A stretch of DNA of 20,412 nt from Apostichopus californicus (Eukaryota; Echinodermata; Holothuroidea; Aspidochirotida; Stichopodidae): NCBI GenBank assembly GCA_020650975.1, contig JAIPMN010022226.1:1-20412 (forward strand), read 5' to 3'. The notes under the pieces are model-generated. The model had not been told where the DNA came from. It saw only the letters and a list, made by a program, of their open reading frames with translations, and did no database searches. Position numbers and translations under genes: made by a program. Shown one piece after another: positions 1 to 9,334 of this stretch; the stretch's first letter is position 1; the number at the start of each line of letters is the position of its first letter.

Positions 1-410
1 GTCGTACCGTTTTTTCATGTATTTTGAAAATAAATCAATAAAACTGATTTTATTGTTATAAAGAATACGTTGCTAGTTTGCGCTGGTATACCGTTTCGTG
101 ATTCGTGGAAAGCAGAGCCAAGCCCTGATTTCTTGCTTTTGATGGCTGCAACTCGTCTTATTAAAAAGATAGCGGTAACGCCGTATGTATTGTTACATGC
201 GGCCTCGTGTTTCTCAATACCACCCCCCCCCATTGATACCCGTGTTAGTACAGAGTTCTAAGTCTCATGCAGTCTGGTCTCGTGCAGTCTGGCGTGTCGA
301 ATGTGGGTTCAGGCCTCACTCTCGACGCCCCCATGTCTTCAACAACATAACAATATGCATACTGTAATAGCTGCATAGTGAAGGAATATTACGAACTTCT
401 GTAGCAGCAC
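1..410. other. non-coding stretch with a C9 run
   Basis: I see no gene here. The only open frames are about 60-72 codons long, overlap on both strands and match nothing I know. A run of nine C lies at 223-231. The stretch ends at the target site of the first family A transposon. Confidence 0.5.
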
Positions 411-418
411 GTAAACAT
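411..418. repeat. target-site duplication of MITE A copy 1 (left)
   Basis: The 8 bp GTAAACAT directly precede the element. The identical 8 bp follow it at 811-818. Confidence 0.93.
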
Positions 419-810
419 CAGTGGCGGAGCTAGGGGTATTGGTCAGGGGGGGCGAGAATGGTCTGTAGGGGCGCTTTCGACACTATCTAAGCGGAGCGCC
501 ACCATTGGTTGGCGCGGAGCGTACAGAAATTTTTTGAGTAAAGATACACTCTAGATCGCCGGAAATGACCCTTTCCGGGCCTTGCTAATTTGCAGATAAA
601 CGAAGAATAAATAGGTGTTATCGCCATTTTGTCAGAAAATTACACCAACAAAATGTGACAAATGTCAATAGGTAGATGAGAGCGCAATAAAAAAGTCAAT
701 AACCGCAAATAAGTAAAAAGTGGTAAAAAGCTGAAAAGGGCGCCAGCAGTCCATTTGAGTCCGTCAGGGGGGGCATCCGCCCCCCTGACTGTATGGACGC
801 TCCGCTACTG
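419..810 (+). mobile_element. hAT-like MITE, family A, copy 1 (392 bp)
   Basis: This is a short non-autonomous DNA transposon. It starts CAGTGGCGGAGC and ends GCTCCGCTACTG, so its 12-bp terminal inverted repeats match at 11 of 12 positions. It is flanked by a perfect 8-bp duplication, GTAAACAT, at 411-418 and 811-818. An 8-bp target duplication with CAGTG-type ends is the known signature of hAT elements. A second, inverted copy at 9588-9973 aligns along its whole length with scattered substitutions. One indel stands out: copy 1 has about 12 extra bases near 625-640. The right end holds a G/C-rich hairpin (around 763-789). No coding capacity is present, so movement would need a transposase encoded elsewhere. 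Confidence 0.92.
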
Positions 811-818
811 GTAAACAT
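811..818. repeat. target-site duplication of MITE A copy 1 (right)
   Basis: Exact copy of GTAAACAT at 411-418. Together they define the element borders to the base. Confidence 0.93.
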
Positions 819-1342
819 ACTTTAACACCATGAATAAACTTGTATAACGGCTTGTCTAGCTAGGCTATACATGCATGTATAGCTGATAGACTCCTAGAAT
901 AAAAGCTTACTATTATAATGCATATAGAAATCGTGGCGGGCGTTGTCTTTAATTTGTTATTAATTGTTGATGGTATATAAGACAACTGTTTTTGGCAACA
1001 ATATAGGTACGTATGTATACGTGTCATAGCATTCACACATAAGGTTGCATTGGGTTCACAGTGGCACGCGTGTGCACACGAAGCGATGTGGAACACACAC
1101 AAAATGCGGTTATGCAGTGTGAATAAAACCACGTGATTAGCTGCCGAGAGAAATGTATAGTAACCTACAGGTACTTTCTGATCACGCTGCAGCATAGGTT
1201 ATACTTTGATTTACACATCAAATTTGCACCAATGTATATATGATGAAAGTAGCAGAGTTCATTCCCCAAACATTGTTTATAAGTGTGCACAAGAATGCGG
1301 AAAATAACGGCCCGGTACTTCATTGTGGAGTTCAGTGTTATA
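819..1342. other. non-coding stretch with palindromes and an E-box
   Basis: The longest open frame of the window lies here, on the minus strand at 860-1195 (111 codons). Its translation is rich in H, C, I and Y without any domain I recognise, it has no paired splice sites, and it covers low-complexity TG/CA DNA, so I do not call it a gene. The stretch contains a 20-bp palindrome (864-883), a 12-bp palindrome CGTGTGCACACG (1069-1080) in alternating purine-pyrimidine DNA, and a CACGTG E-box (1130-1135). Confidence 0.45.
864..883. repeat. 20-bp perfect palindrome
   Basis: The sequence GCTATACATGCATGTATAGC equals its own reverse complement, centred on TGCA. It begins 53 bp outside the right end of MITE A copy 1. 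It could extrude as a small cruciform or bind a symmetric dimer. No function is shown. Confidence 0.85.
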
Positions 1343-1399
1343 GGTAATGAGTGTCACGTGTCTATAATGCTGATTGAGTACGGTAACGAGTGTCACGTG
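1343..1399. promoter_or_regulatory. two direct repeats each carrying a CACGTG E-box
   Basis: The 18-bp unit GGTAATGAGTGTCACGTG (1343-1360) recurs as GGTAACGAGTGTCACGTG (1382-1399), 39 bp later, with one mismatch. Each ends in the palindromic E-box CACGTG, the known site of bHLH-zip factors such as USF, MITF and Myc/Max. A third CACGTG sits at 1130-1135. The duplication is plain in the sequence. A regulatory role is inference, since no gene start is visible next to it. Confidence 0.45.
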
Positions 1400-1507
1400 A
1401 CTGTGGATGACACCAAGTTAACCTTTATTTTCTGATTTTGCTTTGACTACTTTATTCCTTTTTTATTATACTCTGTATCTTATATTTGATTTTACCGTTC
1501 TAGTCCC

Positions 1508-1553
1508 GTGTAAAGTGCTTTGAGATACTCTTTTATGTAAAGCGCTATATAGG
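1508..1553 (+). repeat. retroposon-tail-like motif (GTAAAGCGCTATATA type)
   Basis: The segment contains GTAAAGTGCTTTGAGA followed by TGTAAAGCGCTATATAGG. From memory, this paired pattern resembles the 3-prime tail shared by many SINEs and LINEs in marine animals. The usual trailing AAT or ATT repeat is missing, and no tRNA-derived head with A and B boxes is recognisable upstream. It may be the remnant of a SINE or of a LINE 3-prime end. Family unknown. Confidence 0.4.
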
Positions 1554-2250
1554 CATTTGTTGTGTAGTACTGTATTTTCCCCACTAAACAATGAAATTTT
1601 GTCCCTGACACTTGTTTGACTTCTATATATACTATGTGGAAACAAACTACCAGGGTTTATGTGTTGTTGTCATGGCAACCGATAGGCTGAGCCCATTCAT
1701 TGGTTTTCACATTCCAAAATGATTCGTAGCTGGTTTTCAGCAGTGGGTGGGTGTATCTAAATATCGGTCGGCTAATGCAATTTACTTGGCGGAGAGGCTT
1801 TTGGTAATAATTACTTATCTCATTCTCGAGTAAGACTAATGCAATGGTATATGATCATGGTGAATCACTGTATGTTGTTTAATAAAACAAATACTGAGGC
1901 TAGTATAGATGTATATACAAATCGTGGGCAGTTTTGTACCAATATAGATAGGCCTTTGCATTCATTGACCGAATTCTCTAATAAAGCTTTGTGCGTTCTT
2001 GGACGCGATATGCGTATATAATATATACACAGTCAATTTTATTTCGCACCACAGGCTAGGCAAATACAGGCAATATCAAGATAGTTGGATTTGATTTCAT
2101 ACCTGCATTGATGATACTCCAGTGGTTTAGACATTTCAATTTAAGATTTAGGTGTTGAAGATTCAGTATGTTATATATTGCTTTAGTAACTTTAATAGAC
2201 CGTCTATAAATATTTTCATTTTGATCTGGTAGTATATAGTTACTCGGCGG
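1554..2250. other. non-coding stretch, one RFX-like site
   Basis: AT-rich DNA without a supportable gene; the open frame at 1839-2021 (60 codons) has no recognisable content. It contains the X-box-like palindrome at 1666-1679, followed about 20 bp later by an ATTGG (CCAAT-type) pentamer. Confidence 0.4.
1666..1679. promoter_or_regulatory. RFX X-box-like palindrome
   Basis: GTTGTCATGGCAAC differs by one base from the ideal RFX X-box GTTGCCATGGCAAC. Close relatives lie at 15266-15279 (GTTGTCATGGTAAC) and 3002-3015 (GTCTCCATGGTGAC). RFX factors bind such sites in ciliary-gene promoters of animals. Without an adjacent gene this stays a motif match. Confidence 0.35.
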
Positions 2251-2251
2251 A

Positions 2252-2277
2252 GGTGGGGTGGGGTGGGGGGGGGGGGG
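2252..2277 (+). repeat. G-rich run, G-quadruplex motif
   Basis: The stretch reads GGTGGGGTGGGGT followed by 13 G. It meets the standard four-G-tract rule with single-base loops, so it could fold as a stable quadruplex on the plus strand. Confidence 0.7.
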
Positions 2278-2278
2278 T

Positions 2279-3470
2279 CGGTCGAAGTGAGACTAGTAAG
2301 GGAATGTTGTGGTATAACCAAAACTTCTTTAAATGATTAAATCCGCTTTTAAATCACATGTACACCTAATTTGTAACGCTTTACTTATTCAACAATTTTA
2401 TGCCAATGAAATACAAAATATCTTGCTTGATATTGCTAGCATGACGAATAGCTACTCAACGTACATGATTAGTCAAGTTGGATCAAAGCCCGATTCTTCG
2501 TTATATAAGAGGCGTCTTCGTAAACAACATAATCCAGTGAAAGTGGACCTCATCGTAAAAACTGTTGCAAAGACGTAGCCTACTGCGGGAAAGAAACTTG
2601 ATTTAACAATCGGTCGTTTTGATCTCCAGCTATATTATATATGGGCATAGAATCGATTGAGAGTTAATTCGGGCAGGAATAATGGTAATATCAGTTTGTC
2701 AGATTAGCATTTCCCTGGTTCCAGCAATATAACATGAGCTGTGCAGTTATGACAATGTTTCTGTTGCCTATTTGGGTATCTGGTATAAGAACTATCTCTC
2801 TCTGTCTCCTTGGACTGTCACAAACGTAATTTTGTAAATATAAACTAAGGGACTTACAACCATGCACACCAAAACTGCTTGGCAGTATCTGCATGCTTAT
2901 ATTGCCACGAAATTTCGAACACTTACTACAAACTTATTTCTGCTTTTCTTTGAAAATTATATCTTTTCGTAAATTTTTGTGACAATCGTTGTATATCAAT
3001 CGTCTCCATGGTGACAAATATTGAACAAGGTAGTTTCCACATTGCGTTTTTGTACCATTGTATAAGCGATGACCTTTGCCACTTTTTAGACACTTTTCTT
3101 CGGAACTGTTTTCCATTGATAAGTACGTTATGACACACCTTTTTCCACGAAGGCTCTTATGAACTTCCCTACAGGTGAATAATACATACCTAATCGCAAT
3201 TCGACAGTCAGGGCTATGTAGCTATTCATAAAGACTACATGTCAAGCTATCTGAATACACTGAACCAATCCATTTTGAAGCCTGCATACTATAAATTGAA
3301 AAAAAGAGAAAAGACTGTAACAACACCCCTGGTGCAAATGTCTTTACAATTTTTACCTTTTTACGTGATGGCCTTCGAACTCTTTTGAATCCCTAGGTAC
3401 ACCCTAAGTATCCTCGAAGTGCTCATAAATGACCTTTAACCCCTTAAGAAGGTATTTAGCTTTCAGAGTG
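2279..3470. other. non-coding stretch with three uncertain open frames
   Basis: No gene can be supported. A plus-strand frame at 2333-2578 (81 codons) and minus-strand frames at 2691-2894 and 2926-3138 have plausible composition but no identifiable domain. The minus-strand frames at 2934-3138 start after a possible splice acceptor (AAAACAG) and include CLKSGKGHRLYNGTKTQ, which faintly recalls the start of a kringle domain. Stop codons follow in every frame. An X-box-like site lies at 3002-3015. Confidence 0.3.
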
Positions 3471-4584
3471 TGAAGGGATGTAGACTTGATTGTGTTTACT
3501 TCCACGTTCTGGCTAGCTCAGTTGTACTGGGGATGTATCGGAATGTGGAAGGAATACGCGATTTTCCCAGGATGGCATTCTTATTAAGCAAAGGTAGCAT
3601 CTTCGACAGTATTTGGGCCTATTTGACGTATTACTTCACGTACACTATTAATACTTGATTAATTCGTTCAAACAGATTTTGCTTTGACGTTTCGTGAATC
3701 TGTGATGTTATTACATTTCAGAAACAATAATATTATTCTTAAAACTTTTAAAGTCAAGTTCCATTTTACATTATGAAGAACTTTATAAATAATTGTTAAT
3801 TGATCAACGACTTCAGTAGTCGACACAGGTCCCCTACCCCCCCCCCCCCTCTATCATCTGCCAACATGTAGCAGTTACAATTCAAACATTGTTGCATGGA
3901 GCAGTATAATATAGTATACGATAATATACCACCAGTGTTGTTTTCATTCCAGTAATGAAAATTCACCTCAATGTGGGATCGTTATAGGGCCTTTGTTCGT
4001 CTATGATTCAGTATCTTCAATGAACCCTGAAAGATTTTACCCCCCGTTAGAGACCCTCATAAGCATTCCTTTTCATTGACATAAGCCTACACCTTAACTA
4101 AAAGTTTAAACTAATATGAATTAGTTTGTTGACAAGCTATAAGGAAGGACTGTCTTCTTTACAATCGTGCAGGTTCCAGGCTTTTGGTAAACAAAGGAGT
4201 CTCGCTCAGGACAGTTCAAAGTACATCGAAAGTTAAATAGATTTTGTGCAAATGGAAATGAAATAAGAAACTTTCCTGGTTTAATGTCAGAACTGGTATA
4301 GTCGTAGTTGACTTTTGAGCTGAGTGGTCATTTGGTTCACTTCTGTGTCAGGGCACATGCGACAGTGCAGTATAGTTGTTCATGCATTTCTCGTTTGGAT
4401 TCATATATGTAAGTATTATAATCTTTTGTATAGTTCTATCCTTGATTTAGCATTTAATGAGAAAGGTCTCATAAGCACCTCAAAGCGAGGTTGAAACGGG
4501 TTTCGAGCCAGTGAAGTTTGCAACATGTTTGAAAGGTGACACAATCCCAATGATCATCGGCTTTAGATTATAGGCTATATGACA
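3471..4584. other. non-coding stretch with a C-run
   Basis: I see no gene. A pyrimidine run of C4-T-A-C13 lies at 3831-3849. The frame at 3470-3658 (62 codons) shows no domain. Confidence 0.4.
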
Positions 4585-4635
4585 GATATCTCCCCAACAC
4601 AGATAAGAAAAATTTTGCTTTGTTTGGGAGATATC
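4585..4635. repeat. 51-bp imperfect hairpin
   Basis: The left arm GATATCTCCCCAACACA (4585-4601) pairs with the right arm TTGTTTGGGAGATATC (4620-4635), with one or two mismatches around a loop of about 18 bases rich in A. It is too short to class as a known MITE. It could be a transcript hairpin or a remnant of an inverted-repeat element. Confidence 0.55.
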
Positions 4636-4744
4636 CTACATTAAAAGTCATTTCTAGGAGCTGCCATGGGTTAGGTTAAAAAATGGTAAAAGGTTGACAG
4701 TGTTGACTATGAAACCACTGCCATCATGTTGAGAACTTCAATGT

Positions 4745-4860
4745 TTTTTATTTTTATTTTATTTATCATTTTGCAAAGCCCGTCTCATTACGGGGGAAAA
4801 AACAGTGTACAAATAAAGAAAACATATAATTTAAATAAAGCACATGCGGCTCGATGTCAT
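4745..4860 (-). mobile_element. possible LINE 3-prime-end relic
   Basis: Read on the minus strand, this segment has a small stem-loop (CCCGTAATGAGACGGG, 4779-4794) followed by GCTTTGCAAAATGATAAAT and then an A-rich tail of AAATA repeats. A short stem-loop before an AAATA tail is typical of CR1/L2-type LINE 3-prime ends. I found no reverse-transcriptase residues upstream (4860-5100), so only the tail, if anything, is here. Confidence 0.35.
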
Positions 4861-5336
4861 ATTTAGACTCGATCAAATCTTCATACTTTCATATGAAGCA
4901 ACATTAAATCTACGATTGATCCCAGATTGACAAAGATTTGTCTTAGCTGTTTAGGGAAGATGTTCATGTCAATTATCTCTATCATATATACAGCAATGAT
5001 GATGGTTGGGCGGTTCGTGTCACATTTAAATATCTGGTCAAGCAGAGTTCTGTTAATCCGTTGACTATTATAGTTTGTTTATTCGATATGAAATGGTTTG
5101 ACATAACTTAAGTTATCTTACCAATCACGATACTATTGTCTCGCACATCAAGACGATTTATTCTGAAGAAGCACAGAAGTAAATGTAATAACTTACGAAT
5201 ACAAGTTGCGGTTAACTTAAAACACTTTTATCATAAACACAAGCTCTGTATTAATGTATGTGGCTTACATATTAATCTAAACCACCACAATATAATCTCT
5301 GATGTCACTTTTCATTGCAAGGGGCCTAGTACTCGG
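4861..5336. other. non-coding stretch
   Basis: No gene is seen. A perfect 14-bp palindrome ATAACTTAAGTTAT lies at 5103-5116. The open frame at 5136-5369 runs into the next transposon and is not a gene. Confidence 0.4.
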
Positions 5337-5344
5337 GCCGATTC
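5337..5344. repeat. target-site duplication of MITE B copy 1 (left)
   Basis: GCCGATTC here against CCCGATTC at 5805-5812, 7 of 8 identical. The mismatch implies one substitution since insertion. Confidence 0.75.
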
Positions 5345-5804
5345 CAGTGGCGTAGGAAGGTACTTTTGAGTGGGGAGGGGGGTCTAAGGGGAGGGGGTGT
5401 CAAAATTTTTTGCATTTCCAGGTTGCCTCAGATGCAATTTGGTGCAATATAGCACACTTCAACACCCACTCCATTTTGTAAATAATTTTGCATTTTCACC
5501 TGGCCTTAGATGCAATTTGGTTTTCCAAATGAGATTTTTTTCTGCCAAAATGTTCTGAGCACCAAGGGCAGTTAGTTCCTTACTGACGATTATCCACAAT
5601 CGCACAAACAAGTCATCACCATGTTGAGAATAAGATTGGAAAAAATCATGACAGATTATTTTAATTGTGTTATCATTTAAAAAGGGGTTAAAAAGGGGTT
5701 TTCTGACTTGCGAAGCGGGGGGGGGGGCGGAATGAAACTTCCGCCCCCATATTTTTCACTGGGGGGCGGGGCTGGCGCCCCAGCCCCCGGTTCCTACGCC
5801 CTTG
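5345..5804 (+). mobile_element. hAT-like MITE, family B, copy 1 (460 bp)
   Basis: A short non-autonomous element with ends CAGTGGCGTAGGAAGG and, read inward from the other side, CAAGGGCGTAGGAACCGG; the outer 14 bases match at 12 positions. The flanks GCCGATTC (5337-5344) and CCCGATTC (5805-5812) are an 8-bp target duplication with one mismatch. Compared with copy 2 it has about 120 extra internal bases (roughly 5550-5680). Its left subterminal region also differs, lacking the CTGAnGACTGATGGCCGG stretch found in copies 2 and 3. A tandem AAAAAGGGGTT duplication lies near 5679-5701. The right end carries two G/C-rich hairpins. It has no coding capacity. Confidence 0.88.
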
Positions 5805-5812
5805 CCCGATTC
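5805..5812. repeat. target-site duplication of MITE B copy 1 (right)
   Basis: CCCGATTC, partner of 5337-5344 with one mismatch. Confidence 0.75.
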
Positions 5813-7000
5813 TATACTCGCATATAGTTACGAATTTGCCACGTGGTAAATGAGCTATTGTAGTCAACTCTTGATGTGTGCTACCTGCACCTGCCTATAA
5901 GTGATAGCGCTTATCTTTCAAATATGAATATGTATAGATCGTATAGCACTGCAACCGCCAATCAAAACGGTTTAATCTAGGAGTTCAACGAACTAATTTA
6001 TAGACACGCAAGGTCGGGCCAGGTTTATCACTTTGCCAGTGAACAGATTGAATTGTGATATTTATTTAAGGATTTACTGTATATTTCAAGGAAAGGCTGC
6101 ATTATTCTGCCGAAGGATTCCTCCTTAGCAATGACTGTTCGCCATATGACTGTCAAGTGCATCCTTGCGATGATTTTGGATGTCTTAAAATGTTTCGTTT
6201 CTACGAGAACCTCTATACCCTTTCCTTCCCCTCATCCCTCCTCTGGTATATTATCTATAGATATTTCTTTATGTTTACCATTTAAGTTACTCTATATGTT
6301 TTAGGGTGGGGAATGATTATTGAAGTCAACAGTGTTCATTGAAAACGGTCCCCATTTAAATAACTGCGGTCGCATAGTTATGCCACGAGCAGCTTAGGGG
6401 AATTGGTAAATACTGTCGTAGGAAGGGAAATTATCATCTATATTTGGTATTTGAAATTAAGGTATAACTGATTAGTCTGGTAATTTTGGGATGTTTTATT
6501 TTGCCATAAACATATTTTCAGTTGCGTGGGAGTGCCTCCTGGCCTCCCACTCAGCTACCCTCTCCACCCTCCCCCCCCCACGCCCATCCCTGACAGGAAC
6601 ATCCCTATATACGCATGTTTTTGACAGCTTCACTTTTCATAAACTAATTATTCTCTATCCTTAATTAACAATAAAGTTGTCCTGGTTTGATTCTCCATGT
6701 TATTTCTATTTTGAGTAAATTCTTCTAGTTTGTTTTTTGTTTTTGTTTTGAGAAACAACATTTAAGAAAGTACTTGTATGCCAATTTTCAGTTGACCTAA
6801 AATTTGATTCACAAACTATGCCCTTTTTTAACAACCATCCCCGGTCTAAATGTATATACAGCTCGTGCTCACACGTATGCATACAGACGAAGACCAGTGT
6901 ACTCCACTGGATTAAGAGTCTGTTATCGATCCATTTATATTGTGCATACAGAATTATATTGTGTATATAACAAACGCTGTTCATTTCCTGGAAACGTATG
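5813..7000. other. non-coding stretch
   Basis: No gene can be supported. At 6525-6594 there is a short stem (GTGGGAG with CTCCCAC) next to a C9 run; read on the minus strand it begins CAGGGATGGGCGTGGGG, which could be a decayed transposon end, but no matching opposite end was found. The overlapping frames around 6706-7019 on both strands are AT-rich and unrecognised. Confidence 0.4.
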
Positions 7001-7097
7001 GCAATTAGCTAGTACATGAAGTCTATAAGCTGCAGAATTATTTAGTACATGAAGTGATGATTCATCAGAATTAGTTAGTTCATGAAATTAAATCATC
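7001..7097 (+). repeat. short minisatellite, about 3 x 32 bp
   Basis: The motif (CAG)AATTAnnTAGTACATGAA recurs with starts near 7001, 7032 and 7066, and a fourth start fades out at 7097. Units are 31-34 bp and diverged. It lies about 220 bp outside the 3-prime end of the LINE. Confidence 0.6.
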
Positions 7098-7317
7098 AGG
7101 GTTTACCCGTCAGTGCAGGTTAAATCAGCAGAAACCAATACTACTGACTGCACGCCATGAAACGACAAGCTAAAGAGGTATGATACTTTTTTATTTAGCC
7201 TCGGTATAGAATATACTTCAAAACTCTCCCATGAAATGTCACAAAGTTTCAAACGCAAAACGTAAAAGAGCTTTCATGCTTGTGGACCCATGCACTCTTG
7301 CTATGTCGTGAACGCGT

Positions 7318-7425
7318 TTATTCGTTTCGTTTATTTATTTCAATTGCAATACATACATAGGCCTACATAAATACATACATTCATACACACATACATACAT
7401 AAACACATACATACACAATTATTAT
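7318..7425 (-). repeat. CATA microsatellite and A-rich LINE tail
   Basis: On the plus strand 7350-7415 is an imperfect (CATA)n run with CATT and CACA variants. It is bounded on the left by TTTATTTATTTCAATTGCAAT. On the minus strand this is a TGTA-repeat 3-prime UTR followed by an ATAAATAAACGAAACG tail, the probable retrotransposon terminus. Confidence 0.75.
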
Positions 7426-7667
7426 ACAATACATATTAATGAAAATTAACAATAAACGTAAGTATGAAAAGAAAAGAAATAGGAACCAGATGAAGCTTGT
7501 ATACTTTTCTAGTCTGGCCAAATAACTATGAGTTGTCTATCATTACGTACACAACTAGATTTTTAATATATATAGAAAAATACGAATATGACTCTTTTGC
7601 ATTTAACTTGAAATAAATTATGAATTATTGCTAGTTTAATGCCTATTATTTAATCCAGATATGGTAG

Positions 7668-8300
7668 TCAATTGACATACATGATAAAACAGAGTTCTTT
7701 TAAATACTTCTTAAATAGATTAATATTAGGGACACTTCTTAAGTTCTTATACCAATATCAAGAGCGTCCCTGAAAGAAACTCTATTACACCTCACATGTG
7801 AGGGAACAAACAACTAGTTGTGGTGTATGATTGGAAAGGATTATCTCTCTTCCCCTTGTGTAGGATAATTGTCATGAAGACGATTGAGATGGAATCAGAA
7901 GGGAGCTGGCCATTGTTGTGCCTGTAAAAAGAAAATACCTAACTGGGTAATTGTAGTGGTCTTTTAGGCTAAGTAGATTATAATGATGAAAAAGTTGAAG
8001 TGTGTGGGTGTAGGTGAAACGTTTGGAAGTATTCGGATTTGCAGAGTAAACCCGTATATGTGGGTGAGTAACTACCACATAATAGGATACTATAAGTAAG
8101 GTGGGGCAAATTTTATGCATTATAGATAGTTAATACCGTTCGACTAGGAATATCATATTTTCATATATTCATAACACCAACGATTTTAGAAACGGATTTA
8201 GTAATGTTGCAAATGTGATCCTATACCATGAAAGCTTATCATCAATTAGGCCTATGACCCCTAACAGCGTGGTAGAATTATTACTTGTTATGATGGTATC
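7668..8300 (-). pseudogene. LINE ORF2 C-terminal region
   Basis: After a frameshift the minus strand reads FKDTIITSNNSTTLLGVIG then DDKLSW (8226-8290), the usual thumb-region block FLGV.ID..LSW. Next, in another frame, ITKSVSKIVGVM, and then an 82-codon open stretch (7872-8120) starting HKICPTLLIVSYYVVV, the counterpart of LI.P.L.Y....WG. The end is VPNINLFKKYLKEL (around 7690-7732) and a stop at 7668-7670, matching the typical LINE C-terminus where a helix ending in FK..LK closes the protein. Confidence 0.78.
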
Positions 8301-8335
8301 CTTAAAACTGAGAGTAAACTGTGGTGTATCACCTT

Positions 8336-8660
8336 CTTATTATTAAAAACCAGTAATTTTGTTTCATTTATATTTAAAGACAACTTATTTGACGCTAACC
8401 AATCAGTAACAATGTTTAAGTATATGAGTGGCTTTGCATGGCATTTGGTAGGCATTTTGCTACAGTTTAAGCTAATGTTGCTAGAAGAGATGTTGTTATT
8501 GTTGTTTCAAGTAAAATGGTTATTAGGTGCATTGCCAGCAAGTTTTATTATTATTGTTTTACTATTATTGCTAATGACTATATTAAGTGAGTGAGAGAAG
8601 TCGTCACGAGACCTCTCATATGACAGTTTAGGCTTTAGACGAACCAGTGGTATATTGCGT
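8336..8660 (-). pseudogene. LINE reverse transcriptase, mutated FADD box to DWLASNKLSLN
   Basis: One frame, broken by a single TGA, runs from about 8640 to 8336. It contains KTIIIKLAGNA, in which LAGNA sits where the FADDT catalytic box belongs; each of four codons can be reached by one or two changes. About 41 codons later comes DWLASNKLSLNINETK then LLVFNNKK, the strongly conserved block after the active site in CR1/L2/Jockey elements. That spacing is normal. By contrast, the GVPQ-like region at 9183-9196 lies about 640 bp upstream instead of about 120, so something is inserted or rearranged between 8660 and 9150. Confidence 0.8.
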
Positions 8661-9150
8661 ACATGTTATGAAACCTATGAATAGATTGGCATATTGTTAA
8701 TACTCACAAAGAGTCGGTAACGCTAGTCTGATGCCAGTCAATCTGCTCCAAGGTTTGTTGATAGGTGACAGGTTACGTGAGGGGATGGCATGCTCTCATA
8801 GCCCTGTTCGGGTACCCCTATGTATGTTTGCTGTTTAGATCACTGGAGTGTGTAATGGGTTGTCATGTTCTAGTTATAAATAGTGAGTTGGCCTATATGG
8901 CTGTACTTAACACCATACCAGTGCTTTCATTGTCATTTATGAGTTAGGTTTATGATTGCATCATATAGTAATATACGGTAGGTCGTCGTAGAATTTGGGT
9001 TCTTCGCCACGGTCGTATAGGTAATGTATATAATATTCGATATCTGTTGTATTTCAGTTTCAAAACTTTTCCCTAACTGAATCATAAATTCCTATTCTAC
9101 GTTTTACAGTACATTGATTATAACCGTATTCCACCATTTTATTTCTTTAT
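8661..9150. other. unexplained segment inside the LINE relic
   Basis: About 500 bp between the GVPQ-like and FADD-like regions encode no recognisable LINE residues in any frame. A perfect 8-bp stem (TGTGGTTT with AAACCACA, 9152-9180) lies at its high-coordinate edge. I could not identify matching ends or a target duplication. It may be an old insertion, or simply coding sequence decayed past recognition. Confidence 0.4.
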
Positions 9151-9334
9151 ATGTGGTTTATTTGGCACAGACAAACCACAGTCAAGCACCACATACAAAC
9201 ACCCAGAATTTACAGATGGTGTTCCAGCCTTTTTATTGTCTCCACTTGTTACAGATTAGCAAGATAATTTTTTAAAACCAGTTAAGTGCCACAGCACTTT
9301 ATCCATATATAACTGTATCATTTATTCAGTGAAA

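Noticed and set aside
860..1195. 111-codon minus-strand open frame, the longest in the window
   Set aside because: It covers TG/CA-rich low-complexity DNA with palindromes, shows no domain or splice context, and in 20 kb of six-frame sequence one frame of this length is not surprising.
4490..4520. GGGTTTCGAGCC as a tRNA B box
   Set aside because: No A box at the right distance and no foldable cloverleaf around it.
8412..8594. 60-codon plus-strand frame rich in leucine
   Set aside because: It is antisense to the LINE reverse transcriptase around the FADD and DWLASNK region.
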